From Pigoraptor vietnamica (Eukaryota > Opisthokonta > Filasterea), in the NCBI GenBank assembly GCA_943704525.1, contig CALSCQ010003192.1:1-63225 (forward strand): a DNA stretch of 63,225 nucleotides, written 5' to 3'. The notes beneath the pieces are model-generated. The model saw only the letters and a program-made list of their open reading frames with translations, did no database searches and was not told the DNA's origin. Within the stretch, counting starts at the first letter, position 1. Each line of letters starts with the position of its first letter. Position numbers and translations under genes: made by a program. Shown piece after piece: positions 12,114 through 22,748 of this stretch.

Positions 12114-13879
12114 TCATTCCGCGCGCTCCCTCTCTCTGTGCTTCTTCTTCTTCTTGTCCTTCTTTCGCTTCGCCTTCGCACCTTCGCCCGTCGTCGCGGG
12201 CAGCGCACTCGGCGCACTTGGATCCTTATGGCCCGACACAACCGGGCCAACCGATTTTCCACCCCCAGCGCTCGTTTGTGTCGTGCCACTCTTCGAGTCC
12301 CCCGATCGAGCAACGTCCAATGCGCTCGATACCGCTGTCGAGTCCTTTTTCGCGCTCTCGGCCGGCTTGTGTGTCGCAGCCTTTTTGGGAGCGTCGCCCA
12401 CTTCGTCGCGCATGTCCGCGAGGACTCTGCCCAGCGACGTGCCGTTCGGCGACTCATCCGACGACGACGACGAAGGCGACAGTGACCTTTTTCGCGCAAT
12501 TTTTGGGGCGGCAACGGGCGCTGCTCCACGTCCCTCAGTCTTCGGCGCAGGCACTTTGTGGAGGGCCTTCGCGTTACTCTCCGCGCGCTTCCCATTTCGC
12601 CCCCTCTGTTCGAAAGACCCTTCGTCGTCATCGGATGCGATGAAGGCGCGGTCAGACAGGGTCTCCTCCTCGTCGTCCGGGGCGTCGTCCCTGTCACTGC
12701 CCACCGACGACCCGTCGATGCTCTCGGCATTGGCCAAGTCGTGCAGCTCCTCCTCCTGAGTGGCACACAGAACAACAAGCACTGAGTGACCAGCACGCGC
12801 ACATGGAATCAAGATACGCACGTGAGTTGAAATCACGAAGAATGTGAAACGCAATGCACGCTTGAAAATGCGTGCAGCACATGGAATTAATAAGCGCACA
12901 GGGATTCAAGTGCACCGGCCACGTGGAATCAGAATATACACGCAGCACATGGCTTACAAATGCACGCAGCACATGGCTTATAAATGCAAGCAGTACATGG
13001 CTTATAAATGCAAGCAGCATGAAATTAGGGTGCATGCACGGAAAAACAATCTACGGCGCAGCACGTACCGTCAGCACTTCTCCACCGCCGCCATCCTGCA
13101 CGCCTTCCTCGCCTTTCTCGCGCGCCCCGATGGGCTGGAAGAGCACAAAGATGGGAGACAGATCGACACGCAGCGCCACAACACCGCCGCCTTCGCCTTT
13201 GCTGCTGTCGGACACGTCCTCCACGACAATCTCGTCCGCTAGAATGCGCGCGGCGTTCGCAACGGCCGCTCGAAGGGCGCCGACGGTAACGCGCGGACCC
13301 GTCACCTGGGCAATGCCGGCGCGCGTCCACTGAGCCGAAAAGAGATCAGGCCGCGCGCGTCGCAGTTCGGCGTCCACGCTGTCGACCGAAAGGGGCACGT
13401 CAACGCGCACGTCGAACGGGTTGAGCTCAAGAGACGCCCACACGGCCGCGTAGATGCGCCCGCAGACAACAGCCACCAATGGGGCGCTGTATTGCCGGAT
13501 GTGCCGCTCTATGCACGTCGTCGCGGTTGCAGTGGCCTTCAAGAAGTGGTCCGTGGCCGCGTCTGCCCACTCCATGCTGTCGGGTGCGGCGCTGTCCATC
13601 TGCGCCTTTGCGTCTGCCCAAGTGGCGTGGGATTGCAACCGCACGGATTCGACTGCGGCTTTGCCCGACGCACTCTGCGCCGCCCCCTCCATGGCGCGGA
13701 GTAGGTGTGCCGTGAGTGGCTCGTGTTTCGTGAGTGGCGGCGGGGCATCGTCGCCTTCCGAGTCGACGCGTCTCCGCTTTGCGCGCTGCATGGAGTGGTG
13801 GTTTCAGCCAGTAAATAGAATGAAACAGACTCACCACGGCGCGCCAAGAAGAATCAGAAACGGAGCTTACGTCCTTCAT
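12114..13879 (-). CDS. Orphan protein with basic nuclear-type C-terminus
   Basis: Not recognised. Three exons: a nine-base first exon (ATG AAG GAC, 13879-13871), a large exon starting RAKRRRVDSEGDD near 13786, and a final exon beginning EEELHDLANAES near 12756. Introns are in phase with clear signals (GTAAGC...CAG, GTACGT...CAG). The middle exon is a mixed helical region with hydrophobic stretches such as LVAVVCGRIYAAVWASLELN. The last exon is disordered: acidic (DDAPDDEEETLSD), serine-rich (SLSPSSSSSDESPNG), then a lysine-rich tail AKRKKDKKKKKHRERERAE. Two basic clusters suggest nuclear localisation; function is unknown. Total is about 450 residues. Confidence 0.75.
12940..13020. repeat. 24-bp tandem repeat in an intron of the orphan gene
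   Basis: Units start at 12940, 12964, 12988 and 13012, close to ACGCAGCACATGGCTTATAA plus ATGC. The first three are complete and the fourth is partial. Diverged relatives of the same motif extend back to about 12800. The array lies in the intron between the last two exons. Confidence 0.88.
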
Positions 13880-13935
13880 TGCAGTCGTGGTGCTTTGACT
13901 CAGAGCGGGTGTGATCAACGTTTATGTGTTGCGTA

Positions 13936-13997
<62 letters not shown>

Positions 13998-14970
13998 GTG
14001 CGTGCGCGTGTGTGTGTATGTATGTATGTGTGTGTATGTATGTGTGTGTGTATGTGCGTGTGTGGGTGTATGTATGTGTGTGTATGTATGTGTCTGTGTG
14101 TGGGTGTGCGTGTGTGTGTGTGCGTGCGTGCGTCTGGGCAAAGTGTGGCGAGTACAGAACACGGTTGGACCGTCCGCGTTACCAGCACGGACACGGACGC
14201 CAAAAAAAAAAATGTGCCAATTCCACGCACATTTATTTGAAAATATGTCGAATTTCGAAGAATTTTAGCCCAATTACGCAGATCAATCGGACAAATCGCC
14301 GAAAAGTCCTTACTCCGGCTGACAGTGGGGGCCGATTTATCTGAAGAATGACTGGATTTGCATGCAAATTTTGGGGGCGGCTTCCGTTTGTCGACACCCA
14401 CCCGCCAGTCCCACCGTGTCTTGGGCGCCGTCTGTCAGAGAGACACTGCTCCAGCGCACTCAGACCCCTCCGCACGCACGTCACGCACACACGCGTGCAG
14501 TCTTCTCTCCCGTCGTCTCTTCTCACCTGAAATGACGACAACTACTCTACGCACGCACTTTTGGACTTGGAAACAGTGTCTTGCGTTGGTTTTTTCGTTT
14601 TGTTTTGTTTTTTGACTTGAGATTCGAGTCTATGCGCGTTTTATAATCACTTCTTTGCACACGCGCACAGATCGTGTTGCGACTTTGACCTTTCGCACTT
14701 TATCTTTCTTTTGTTTTTGCGTTTTTTTGATATCTTTTGACACGTAGTGACTGTCTTAATCTTTTTAATCGCTGGCGCCGCTTGGTGCCCCTTACGTCAA
14801 CCATCCATTATTTCCCACGGATGAGTGCGCTTCCAAGCGCACAACCAGCGACCCTCTTCTTCACCTTCGCCTCTCCGTTTTGAAGATGGCAATACTTTAA
14901 CTCGCTGCGCGAGTTGCAGCCCTGCGTGTACTCGAGACACTTCGGCTGTAGCAAGCGCACCGCCGGTGGG
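13880..14970. promoter_or_regulatory. Divergent intergenic region with TG microsatellite
   Basis: 1,091 bp between divergent ATGs of the orphan gene (-) and the LDB gene (+). About 200 bp next to the orphan gene is a TG/TGTA microsatellite. The remainder is T-rich (14580-14770), consistent with 5' UTR or nucleosome-poor promoter sequence for the LDB gene. No coding homology was seen. Confidence 0.55.
13936..14132. repeat. Complex (TG)n/(TATG)n microsatellite
   Basis: A pure TG run of about 50 bp is followed by interrupted TGTGTATG, GGTG and GCGTG units. Open frames of Cys-Val or Thr-His repeats across it are artefacts of the dinucleotide repeat. Confidence 0.95.
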
Positions 14971-15813
14971 ATGGCGGGCATACCGCTGGGCTCGCGGGGC
15001 GGAGTGCCGCCAAGCCCCACCCTGGGTGGCCCAACAGGTCTACCGGGACAGATGCGACCGCATCCTCACATGCAATACGGCGCGTACGGCGGTGACATTC
15101 CCTCCCACGCGCACGCCCCCATGCTTGCGGGCGGCGGCGGCGGCTTGTACGGTCCCCCCATGTCCTCGCACGGTCCCTATCCCCCTTTGGGCGGTCATGC
15201 CGGTGCGGTGCCCCAGTTCCAGGGACCCCCCGCGATGCGGCATCCACCGCCTCCTGGAATGCAGCCGGGTCCGACGGCGGCCCTCCGATCGCCCGTCGTT
15301 GGCGGTGGCGGCGTCGGGGGGCTCGTGAGCTCCAATGGCATGGGTGCGCACGCGATGCAGGCTCCGATGGGCGCGTACGCAGCGCCGAACGGGCCCGTGG
15401 CGATGCGCGGTGCGGAGACAGTCCGCGAGCCGTCAATGCTGTTCCCCGGAATGGCCCTTCCGTCGATTGGGGCTGTGAACGCGCGTCTCGGCAGTGGGAT
15501 GGTGCAGATGGGCGGCGCTTCGGGTGCTGTGGGAGCACACGGTGCGCCGCTGCAGGGACACGCGGTTGTGCAGGTTCCGCAACACCCCGCTGTTCAAGCA
15601 CAGGCATACCCATCGCAGCATCGGCCTCCGGGGTGCGTGTGCGTGTGCGCGCTGCATTGCTGCCTCTGGTGTTTGCATCGATTTGTGCTCTTGCGTTCCT
15701 GTGTCTCAAGTTTTACCTCTGTACTCGCAGCCGCGTGGAAACGCAAGGGCCGTGCTGTCTGCGCCTCCTCCAGCTCAACGAGAACATCAGCAGGCACCCT
15801 GACGTGAGTTGCC

Positions 15814-15856
<43 letters not shown>

Positions 15857-16754
15857 GGGGGGAGGGTCCCAAATGCTAATTGCCGGTGTCTCACGGCTGT
15901 CATATTTTGCGCCTTCGAAGCAGAACAACACCATCGAGTGGTGGGGATGGTTTGTCGAGGAGTTCTTCGCGGAAAACGCCGTCATTCGGTACTCGCACTT
16001 CAACACGCAGTACAGGGAAAACCGCCTGTTTGGTGGGTGCCTGCAGCCGCGCTTGCTGGAGGGAGCTGTGTATGCGTGCGTCTGTTCGCGTCCGATGCAC
16101 AGATTTTCTTCGAACTGAAAAGCCAATGGACTGACTGCATCATTTTCCGCTCCACTCTCACACGCAACACCGCACGCGCGCACACCAATGCAGAGCTCAC
16201 GACGGCGCTCCTCGCGCGCTTCTACAAGACCCACTTTGACAGCGGCGTCTGCCAAATATCGTACGCAATGGAGAACCCGCGCGAGTACAATCTACCCGGC
16301 AACGCGTACCTTGTCGTCGACTGTCTGCGCGCGTGCATGGCGCATACGTTCGCGTCCGGGACGCAGGTGCGATTCCGTGTTCGTTGTTAAGTGTTCTTTT
16401 GATTTGTTGTCGTTCTTTTCATCTATTCTGTGCTGAGCGCGGAGGCGCGCGTGTCTGGTCCCCCAATTCAACGGCGCATGTGCTCAACGTCTCCCGCAAC
16501 CCCTCTGCTGCCAGGTGCACTTCGACGGCCATCTCCGCGTGATTTTCGGCCCTCAGCTGAAGATCACTTATTGGGAATTTGCGGCCCAGCCCCACCGCGA
16601 GTACATCCCTCGCGACATCCTCGTGAGAGACACGCAGCCGGACGCGGACGGAACCGTCGCGGCGCGGGTGCCGCCCTCGCAGGTCAACGAGTATGGCCTC
16701 ACGATGAAGACGATGCGCTGCCTGGAGGTGCGTAGCCTTCGTGGTGTGTGTGTG

Positions 16755-16797
<43 letters not shown>

Positions 16798-18461
16798 GTG
16801 GTGTACGGCGTGCGTGCATTTGCGTCGCACGCACCCGTGACATGCACCGAATTGACTGGTACTGACGCTGTGTCTCAATCGCACAGATGGCGGAGGTTGT
16901 TGGCCAGATGGGCGAACTCATGGCGTTCAGTCTCCAGCAGCGCGACAAGGGCGCTTTCTGTGAGTGTCGTGCAAGTCTCCGTGCCTTGTGGCGAATAGCT
17001 TCCTGTTTAGCCTTTCCATCGCTGCGTTCACGTGACGCGTGCTTGCCAAGTGCGACTGATGCTTTCGTTCCTTCCACACGATCGCACCACTGCGTCTGTC
17101 AAAAACGTCACCGCACTGGCTCTTCAGTCCATGACAGCCCTTGCGAATCTTATCTCTCTCTCTACTCTGCCTTACTCTGCCTACTCCGCCTTACTCTGTC
17201 CACTCCGCCTCTTCGCCCAGTCGCCCTCCATGAGCTGTGCTCTGTTTTCGGTCTCGATGCCGGTGGCCCCGCAGCACAGACACAGCAACCTGCGCAGTCT
17301 CAGCAGAGTCAGCACCTCCTTCCCGATCACGACGACAGTCCCGGTGCGTCGGCTCTGCGTGCACTGCGCGTTGCGTGCCCCTGTGCTGGGTGCGCTTGTG
17401 TAAGCTGTGTTCGTGTTTGTCTGAAAACGGCTGTCGTCTGCGTCGTCCTTATCTCCCCCTGTCCTGCAGAGAGTCCCATACCAGACGATCCGCCCACACG
17501 CGCACGTGGTAGGGGCCGAAGCCGCCCACCGCCATCCGCAGACGGCGGTGCACCCGTCCCGAAGCGTCGGCGGACGGCGGACAGCGACTCGCCTCCCGCC
17601 AACGACTCCGTCTCGCGCGATGGCGCTCGCAAGACACAGCGGGCTCAAGCGAATGCTGCGGCGGCTGCAGCGCGCGCCCAGGTCGAGGAGAACGGGCCAC
17701 GCCCCCCGCGCGCAAAGGGCACACGCAACTCTGCTGACTCGAGCTCCACCTCGAACACGTCGGTGGAGGATGACGCGGATGGTCTGGCGGTCGGAATAGT
17801 GCCCGGCGCAGCTCCGACGGACCCGGCCGTGGCCGCCGCACTTCAGGCGGCCGCTAAGCACTTGCGCGGTGCACGGCGCGGCGGTACGCTGATGCGCGCC
17901 GTGGCCCCGCCGAGTGCATTTGACGCAGGTGGTCCAGGGCTGGAGGACGCGCCCGAGGCTGTGGACGCTGCGATGGATGTTGCGGCGGGTACTGTGACCG
18001 GAGCCAAGGGGCCGTTTGAGAACGCTGCGGCGTCCGTTGTTGGCGACGATTCGTACGGGACGTCGACAGGGTCTCCGCAAGAAGATTCGCACACGTTCAC
18101 CTTGGAAACGTCTTCCGACGCTCCGTCGGGCGATACGATGGCAGCACGCGCTGCGCCGGGCGCGCTGTTTATCACGGACCCTGACGTCGCGGCAGCTCTT
18201 GCTGCCGCCAACGTTGCGCACACGACTGGCGAAGCAATGCCTGCGGCGACTGGCGCTCTCGGTAAGGGAGAGGAAGCGGTCGGACCGGACGTGGCCGCGA
18301 ACGAGGTGGCGGTTGCTGTGCTGGCGGATGGGGGAAATGTCGAGGGAGGCGGTGATGAGGGCGATGTGATCGAGAACCCCTTCGATCGGCTCCCGCCTGA
18401 GCGCGACGAGATGCCACCGGAAGCGCCTGCAATCCAAGCGGACGCCGACGCCGTCGTGTGA
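14971..18461 (+). CDS. LIM-domain-binding / SEUSS-family transcriptional co-regulator
   Basis: LDB (animals), SEUSS (plants) and Adn1 (fungi) are dimerising adaptors that join transcription factors. Exons: 14971-15632, 15731-15803, 15924-16032, 16194-16376, 16515-16727, 16887-16959, 17221-17341 and 17470-18461, all in phase. The N-terminus is Gly/Pro/Met-rich and disordered. The conserved domain reads LRLLQLNENISRHPD, then IEWWGWFVEEFF, FNTQYRENRLF, ELTTALLARFYKTHFDSGV, NPREYNL, HFDGHLRVIFGPQLKITYWE, VNEYGLTMKTMRCLEMAEVV and GQMGELMAFS. This matches the SEUSS order (GYTKRYVRCLQISEVV equivalent). A basic NLS-like VPKRRR and a Ser/Ala-rich acidic tail ending ENPFDRLPPERDE follow. I chose the ATG at 14971; an upstream start after another 5' exon is possible. 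Two introns carry TG repeats. Confidence 0.9.
15818..15854. repeat. TG microsatellite in an LDB intron
   Basis: A TG run about 15 bases after the donor of the exon ending NENISRHPD. Confidence 0.9.
16743..16801. repeat. TG/CGTG microsatellite in an LDB intron
   Basis: A TG run with CGTG interruptions just after the donor following TMKTMRCLE. Confidence 0.9.
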
Positions 18462-18824
18462 AGCTGTGTGCGTGTGCGTGTCGCGTCGCGTGCTGCGTGC
18501 GTTGCGGCGTTTTGCTTTGCCTCTTTCCCCCCCCCCTGCGTGTCCTTATTCGTTCGCGATCATTTGTGAGCAGTTGCGTACCCAACTCACTCGGCGTGTG
18601 CGCCTATTGTCAAGTGCCTCCTTGGGGCTGTGTCCCCACCTTCGGCAGTTCCTCAAATACACCCCCCACAGCAACGCATCGGCGACGTGAGGCATTTTCA
18701 TTGTGCTCTCCGATTCATTAACACCAGAGGCAACGTGCGCACGACGCCCGGCGCCGAGCCACACGCAAACACACATCGACACGCGCCGTCGCTGACGACG
18801 CGAGCCGCCATCGACTGCGAGGGT
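18462..18824. terminator. Convergent 3' region of LDB and CCT8 genes
   Basis: 363 bp between two facing stop codons. It must contain both polyadenylation regions. No AATAAA is evident and no further gene was recognised. Confidence 0.45.
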
Positions 18825-21800
18825 TTAGTCCTCGTCCCAGTCGCGGTTCTGCTTCGGCTTGGGACCGCCCGCTTGCCGCGCCATGATAATCTGCACAAAG
18901 GGACGGTGAAACGTGTGAGATATCTTCTGCAAACGAGGTCAACAGGCGGCACGGCAATTCACACACGCACTCGAGCGCACAACGCACGCCCACGCACCTG
19001 GTCCACCCGCAGCACCGTCACGGCGGCATTCGTGGCCATGCGGATCGCAGAGTGCTTCGTCGAGAGGAGGTCGTAGATGTTCGCTGCTGCGGCGTCAACC
19101 GTCGACGCGCCCTCGCCCTCAATGTCGAACCCAACCGTCGTCTTGCCGGCGTGGTGAGCCGCGTACAGCTTGCTCAGCAGCTCGGTCGAGTTGACGCCGC
19201 GGTTCTCCGCGAGCGCGCGGGGGACCGTCTCGAACGCCGCCCCAAAGCGCTTGATGGCGTACTGCTCGAGGCCAGGCGCCGTCTCTCCAAACGTGGCAAT
19301 GCGGCGCGCGAGCTCAATTTCGGTGGCGCCGGCGCCGGGGAGGTAGCGGGGGTCCTTCGCCATGGCCTTGTACACGTTGACGCCGTCGTCGACCGAGCGC
19401 TCAATGTCGTCCATGATGTTCTCGGTAGAGCCCCGGATGACAATCGTCGCAATGCCGCTGTCGTCGCCCTCTGCACGTGACAAGGGAAGGTCGCGGGTGA
19501 GCACGGAATGCGGGCGTCAACGAGAAGCACTCATTCCAATAGACAGGTCAAAGCCTACGCAAGCGCACATTCTCTAACTCTCTAACGAGGCAATAACGTG
19601 CGGCGACGAACGTACTCTGCTCAAACACCGTCACGCGCGTCTCGCCAATCTCCGTCACATACACGCGGTCGCAGTGGCCCATCTCCTCCTTCGTGGGCGC
19701 ACCCTGAAGTGGAAAGATGGCAGCAGAACACATCAGGACGCTACTCGATAGGCTGCGACGAAGCGCTACCACGCAATGCACAACAGACGAGGGACGCACG
19801 AAACGCCAGGAACGCACCATGCGCGCGAGGGCCGTTGCGCCCGTCGCCTTGCAGAGGCGTCGGAGCTCAAACTTGGACTGGATCTTCACGACCATCAGGT
19901 TATACCTGGCAGTGTCCGCTTAGTCAGCAGACGGCGTGTGGGCGCACAGGCAAGCGCACAACAGCACAATTCGGCCAAAGCAAAGGGAATGGGGACACGC
20001 ACCGGTTGAGGAAGTGGAGCACCATGTCGCCGACCTTGCCGCCGCTCACGACGAGCTTGACGCCGGTGTCGGCAATCTCCTTCACTTGCTGCGAACACAA
20101 GAACATACAGAGGAGCTCAGAAAAGCAAACACCCCAATGGCGTTCAGTCGCGACGGCAGCCCATGTATGCAAGGACCCTCGAAACACATGCAGTCGCATA
20201 CACGCACAAGGACGCACACACGCACGAGGACGCACACACGCACAGGACGCAGCACACTGTAACGCACTCGTGCACACACATGCGACGGGTGGCGCACCTT
20301 CTCCAGGAGGCTCTCCTCGCCCTGGCTGAAGTTGACGAGGTCCTCCGCATTCTTGAGGAGCACCGTCCCCTTCGTCTCTGTCTGCGCAATGTCCAGCGGG
20401 CACGAGAACACGGCAATCTTCGCGTTCTCCACCTGCGACACAAAGCCCTCGCCCTCCTGTCGCGCACACAGAAATTGCGAGTGCGTCAGTAACAACGCAC
20501 TCGTGCCGCAGCGCACACGCACCAGAGTACGGGATTCTCCAAATGCATGCGATGGTGATAGCAATCAAAACAGTGCAGCGTACATCGGGCACAATCACCC
20601 ATGGTAAGGACCACCCACCCGCGCAAACACCATGCCGCGGAGCACCCGCGAGTCGTGGATGCCGGACCCGAGGATCTTGGCCACGCGCACATTGTCGACG
20701 TTGAAGTTGGCGGGGTTCTTGGGGACGACCGTGAGGCACGCCTCGGCGATGAGATTGCAGAGGAGGTCCTCGTTGCCGTACTGCTTGCTGCCGACGGCCG
20801 TGCGAATCGCCGACTTCACCTGCGCAGAGTCCTTCGCATCCTTCACCGTGTAGCACACAAGCTCTGCGGTCGCAAGGAACACATGCATTAGTCGCATGGA
20901 CGCACTGCCCCCTCGACAGTCCTCTCTACGCTGCGTCGGCCGAGGGATGCACGCACCGTCCAAGAGCTCCAGCGCCTTGCGCGACGCCTTCTCGTAGCCC
21001 TCGATGATCTCGGCGGGCGAGAGGCCCATGCGCAGAAGGCCTTCCGCCTGCTCGAGGAGCTCGCCGGCGAAGATGAGCACAAAGTTCGTGCCGTCGCCGA
21101 GCTGTGGGAAATGAAAGGCGCACGCGCGAAAACAATCAGACTCGGACGGAGCGATCCCAACACACAGCCACAGAAATGTCAAAGCACAACAACCGGGCAT
21201 GGAATGCGGAGGCAGAAGCACCCACGTCCTCCTCCTGGCGCTGCGACGCCATGACGAGCATCTTTGCGGCGGGGTGCTGGATCTCCAGCTCGCGCGTGAT
21301 GGTGGCGGCGTCGTTCGTCACAAACAGCTTGTCGAGGTGGTTGATGACCATCTTGTTCATGCCTGCGCAAGCGAACGGCAGCCCGTCAGAAAGTGCCGTT
21401 CTGCAACCCCGCGTGTGCGGCAAATCACACGTGGAGCAGTATATATACATATATAAGAGCCCATCGAACACCGGAACGCACCGTTCGGGCCAAACGAGGT
21501 CCGTGTGACAGTGGAGAGCTCCTTGCATGCCTGAATGTTGCGGTACACGGCCTCCTCGAGACCCGAAAAGTGCTGCAAACAACGCAGAGATGCTCAAAAA
21601 CTGCACCACAAAGGCAGGCAAATCTGACGCACGCATGACTCATATGCGCACTCCAATTCACTGTACGTCGCACACTTGCACACTCGCAGCGCACGCGAGC
21701 GCACACGCAGCACACACAAGCGCTAGTACGACAGAATCCATGTGCACGCGCAGGCCAAACACCGGCAAAAATACACACAGTTTGAAAGCAACTGTCACAC

Positions 21801-21882
21801 AACTCAGACAGGGGCCGCCACGTACCTTTGCGCCCTCCTTGAGCATGGCATTGAAGCCAGCCTTCGGAATGTGCTGGGCCAT
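18825..21882 (-). CDS. CCT8: T-complex chaperonin subunit theta (CCT8)
   Basis: CCT8 is one of eight subunits of the cytosolic TRiC/CCT ring that folds actin and tubulin. It starts MAQHIPKAGFNAMLKEGAK at 21882, as animal CCT8 does. The order is FSGLEEAVYRNIQACKEL, GPNG/MNKMVINHLDKLFVTND, AATITRELEIQHPAAKM, the ATP-loop GDGTNF, SKQYGNEDLL, FNVDNVRVAKILGSGI, ETKGTVLLKNAEDLVNFSQG, VKLVVSGGKVGDMVLH, FELRRLCKATGATALARM, RGSTENIMDDIERSVDDGVN, GAGATEIELARRI, PGLEQYAIKRFG and MATNAAVTVLRVDQ. The last exon adds IIMARQAGGPKPKQNRDWD and ends in ED. About ten short introns, full family length. The theta-specific N- and C-termini make the subunit assignment firm. Confidence 0.95.
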
Positions 21883-22748
21883 TTTTGCGGCTGTCTGAAT
21901 CAAACGAGGGATGTCCGCTCTTCTCAAAAAGAAAGGTCAACGCAGCGGACGCAAGCGCACAAAAACGGCACGCTCGCACGCTTTGAAATGCGCGGCTGTT
22001 TTGTGGGTGTGGTGGGTGAAGGCGATCGCGAGGGCGAATGGGGATCACACGCACACACACACACAGCTGAGTGTGGAATGCAGCAAGTGCGGGGTACATT
22101 CCAGTCTCAGCACTGGATGGCTGGTCTGCGCATGTGTGTGATGGGCCCCTTGACCCCCCTTGGGCCCCCTTGTCATACAAATTGTATCGGATAAATGTGC
22201 ACGCTTGGCGCCCCTTGGGAGCTAGTTAGTACCCATTCTGGGTGAAAATTTGGGATTTGGGACATCGTCTGGGCGTCAGGGCACCGAATTGTCTGCCACC
22301 GACAGCGCCGAGTATCGCCACCCACACGCACAACACACGACGAGATCCCTTTTCTCTGGGCTCCATCGCCCTCTTCTTCCCCCTCTGAACCCCTCTGTGT
22401 GCTGTGCAGTCACCCCGCACTCCTGTGCGCTGTGCTTGATTGCATCGCGTGCTCTGGGGTTATCAGCCAAACGCACTCGGCGCCGTCGCTTCGTCTCCGT
22501 GTCTCTCTGAGTCCCTTTCCAGTTCCGTCGAGGGCTTGTGTTCATCTTTCAACAGTACACGGCGTCCACGGGAATGAAGCGGAAAAAGTAGTCGTCATCT
22601 TCGCCGACCGTGCGCCACCGGCTTTGCTCTTGAAACGCAAAGTCGTTGCGCGCGCTTTTGGTTGCACCTTTCTTATTCGCGAGGGCTTTCGCTTCGCTAC
22701 CGAGGGACTCGCGTGCGTTGTCGACGGGTGGTCTTCCCGCGGCGTCGC
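21883..22748. promoter_or_regulatory. Divergent intergenic region, CCT8 / C2-C1 gene
   Basis: 866 bp between divergent starts. Contains repeated GGGCCCCTTG-like units (22142-22172) and an AT-rich stretch around 22175-22260. No E-box cluster or coding homology was recognised. Confidence 0.5.

Noticed and set aside
13911-14401. Cys/Val- and Thr/His-repeat open frames
   Set aside because: Products of translating a TG/CA microsatellite; not genes.
17181-18437. 418-codon minus-strand open frame opposite the LDB tail
   Set aside because: Arg-rich shadow of the real exon; no homology or splice signals.
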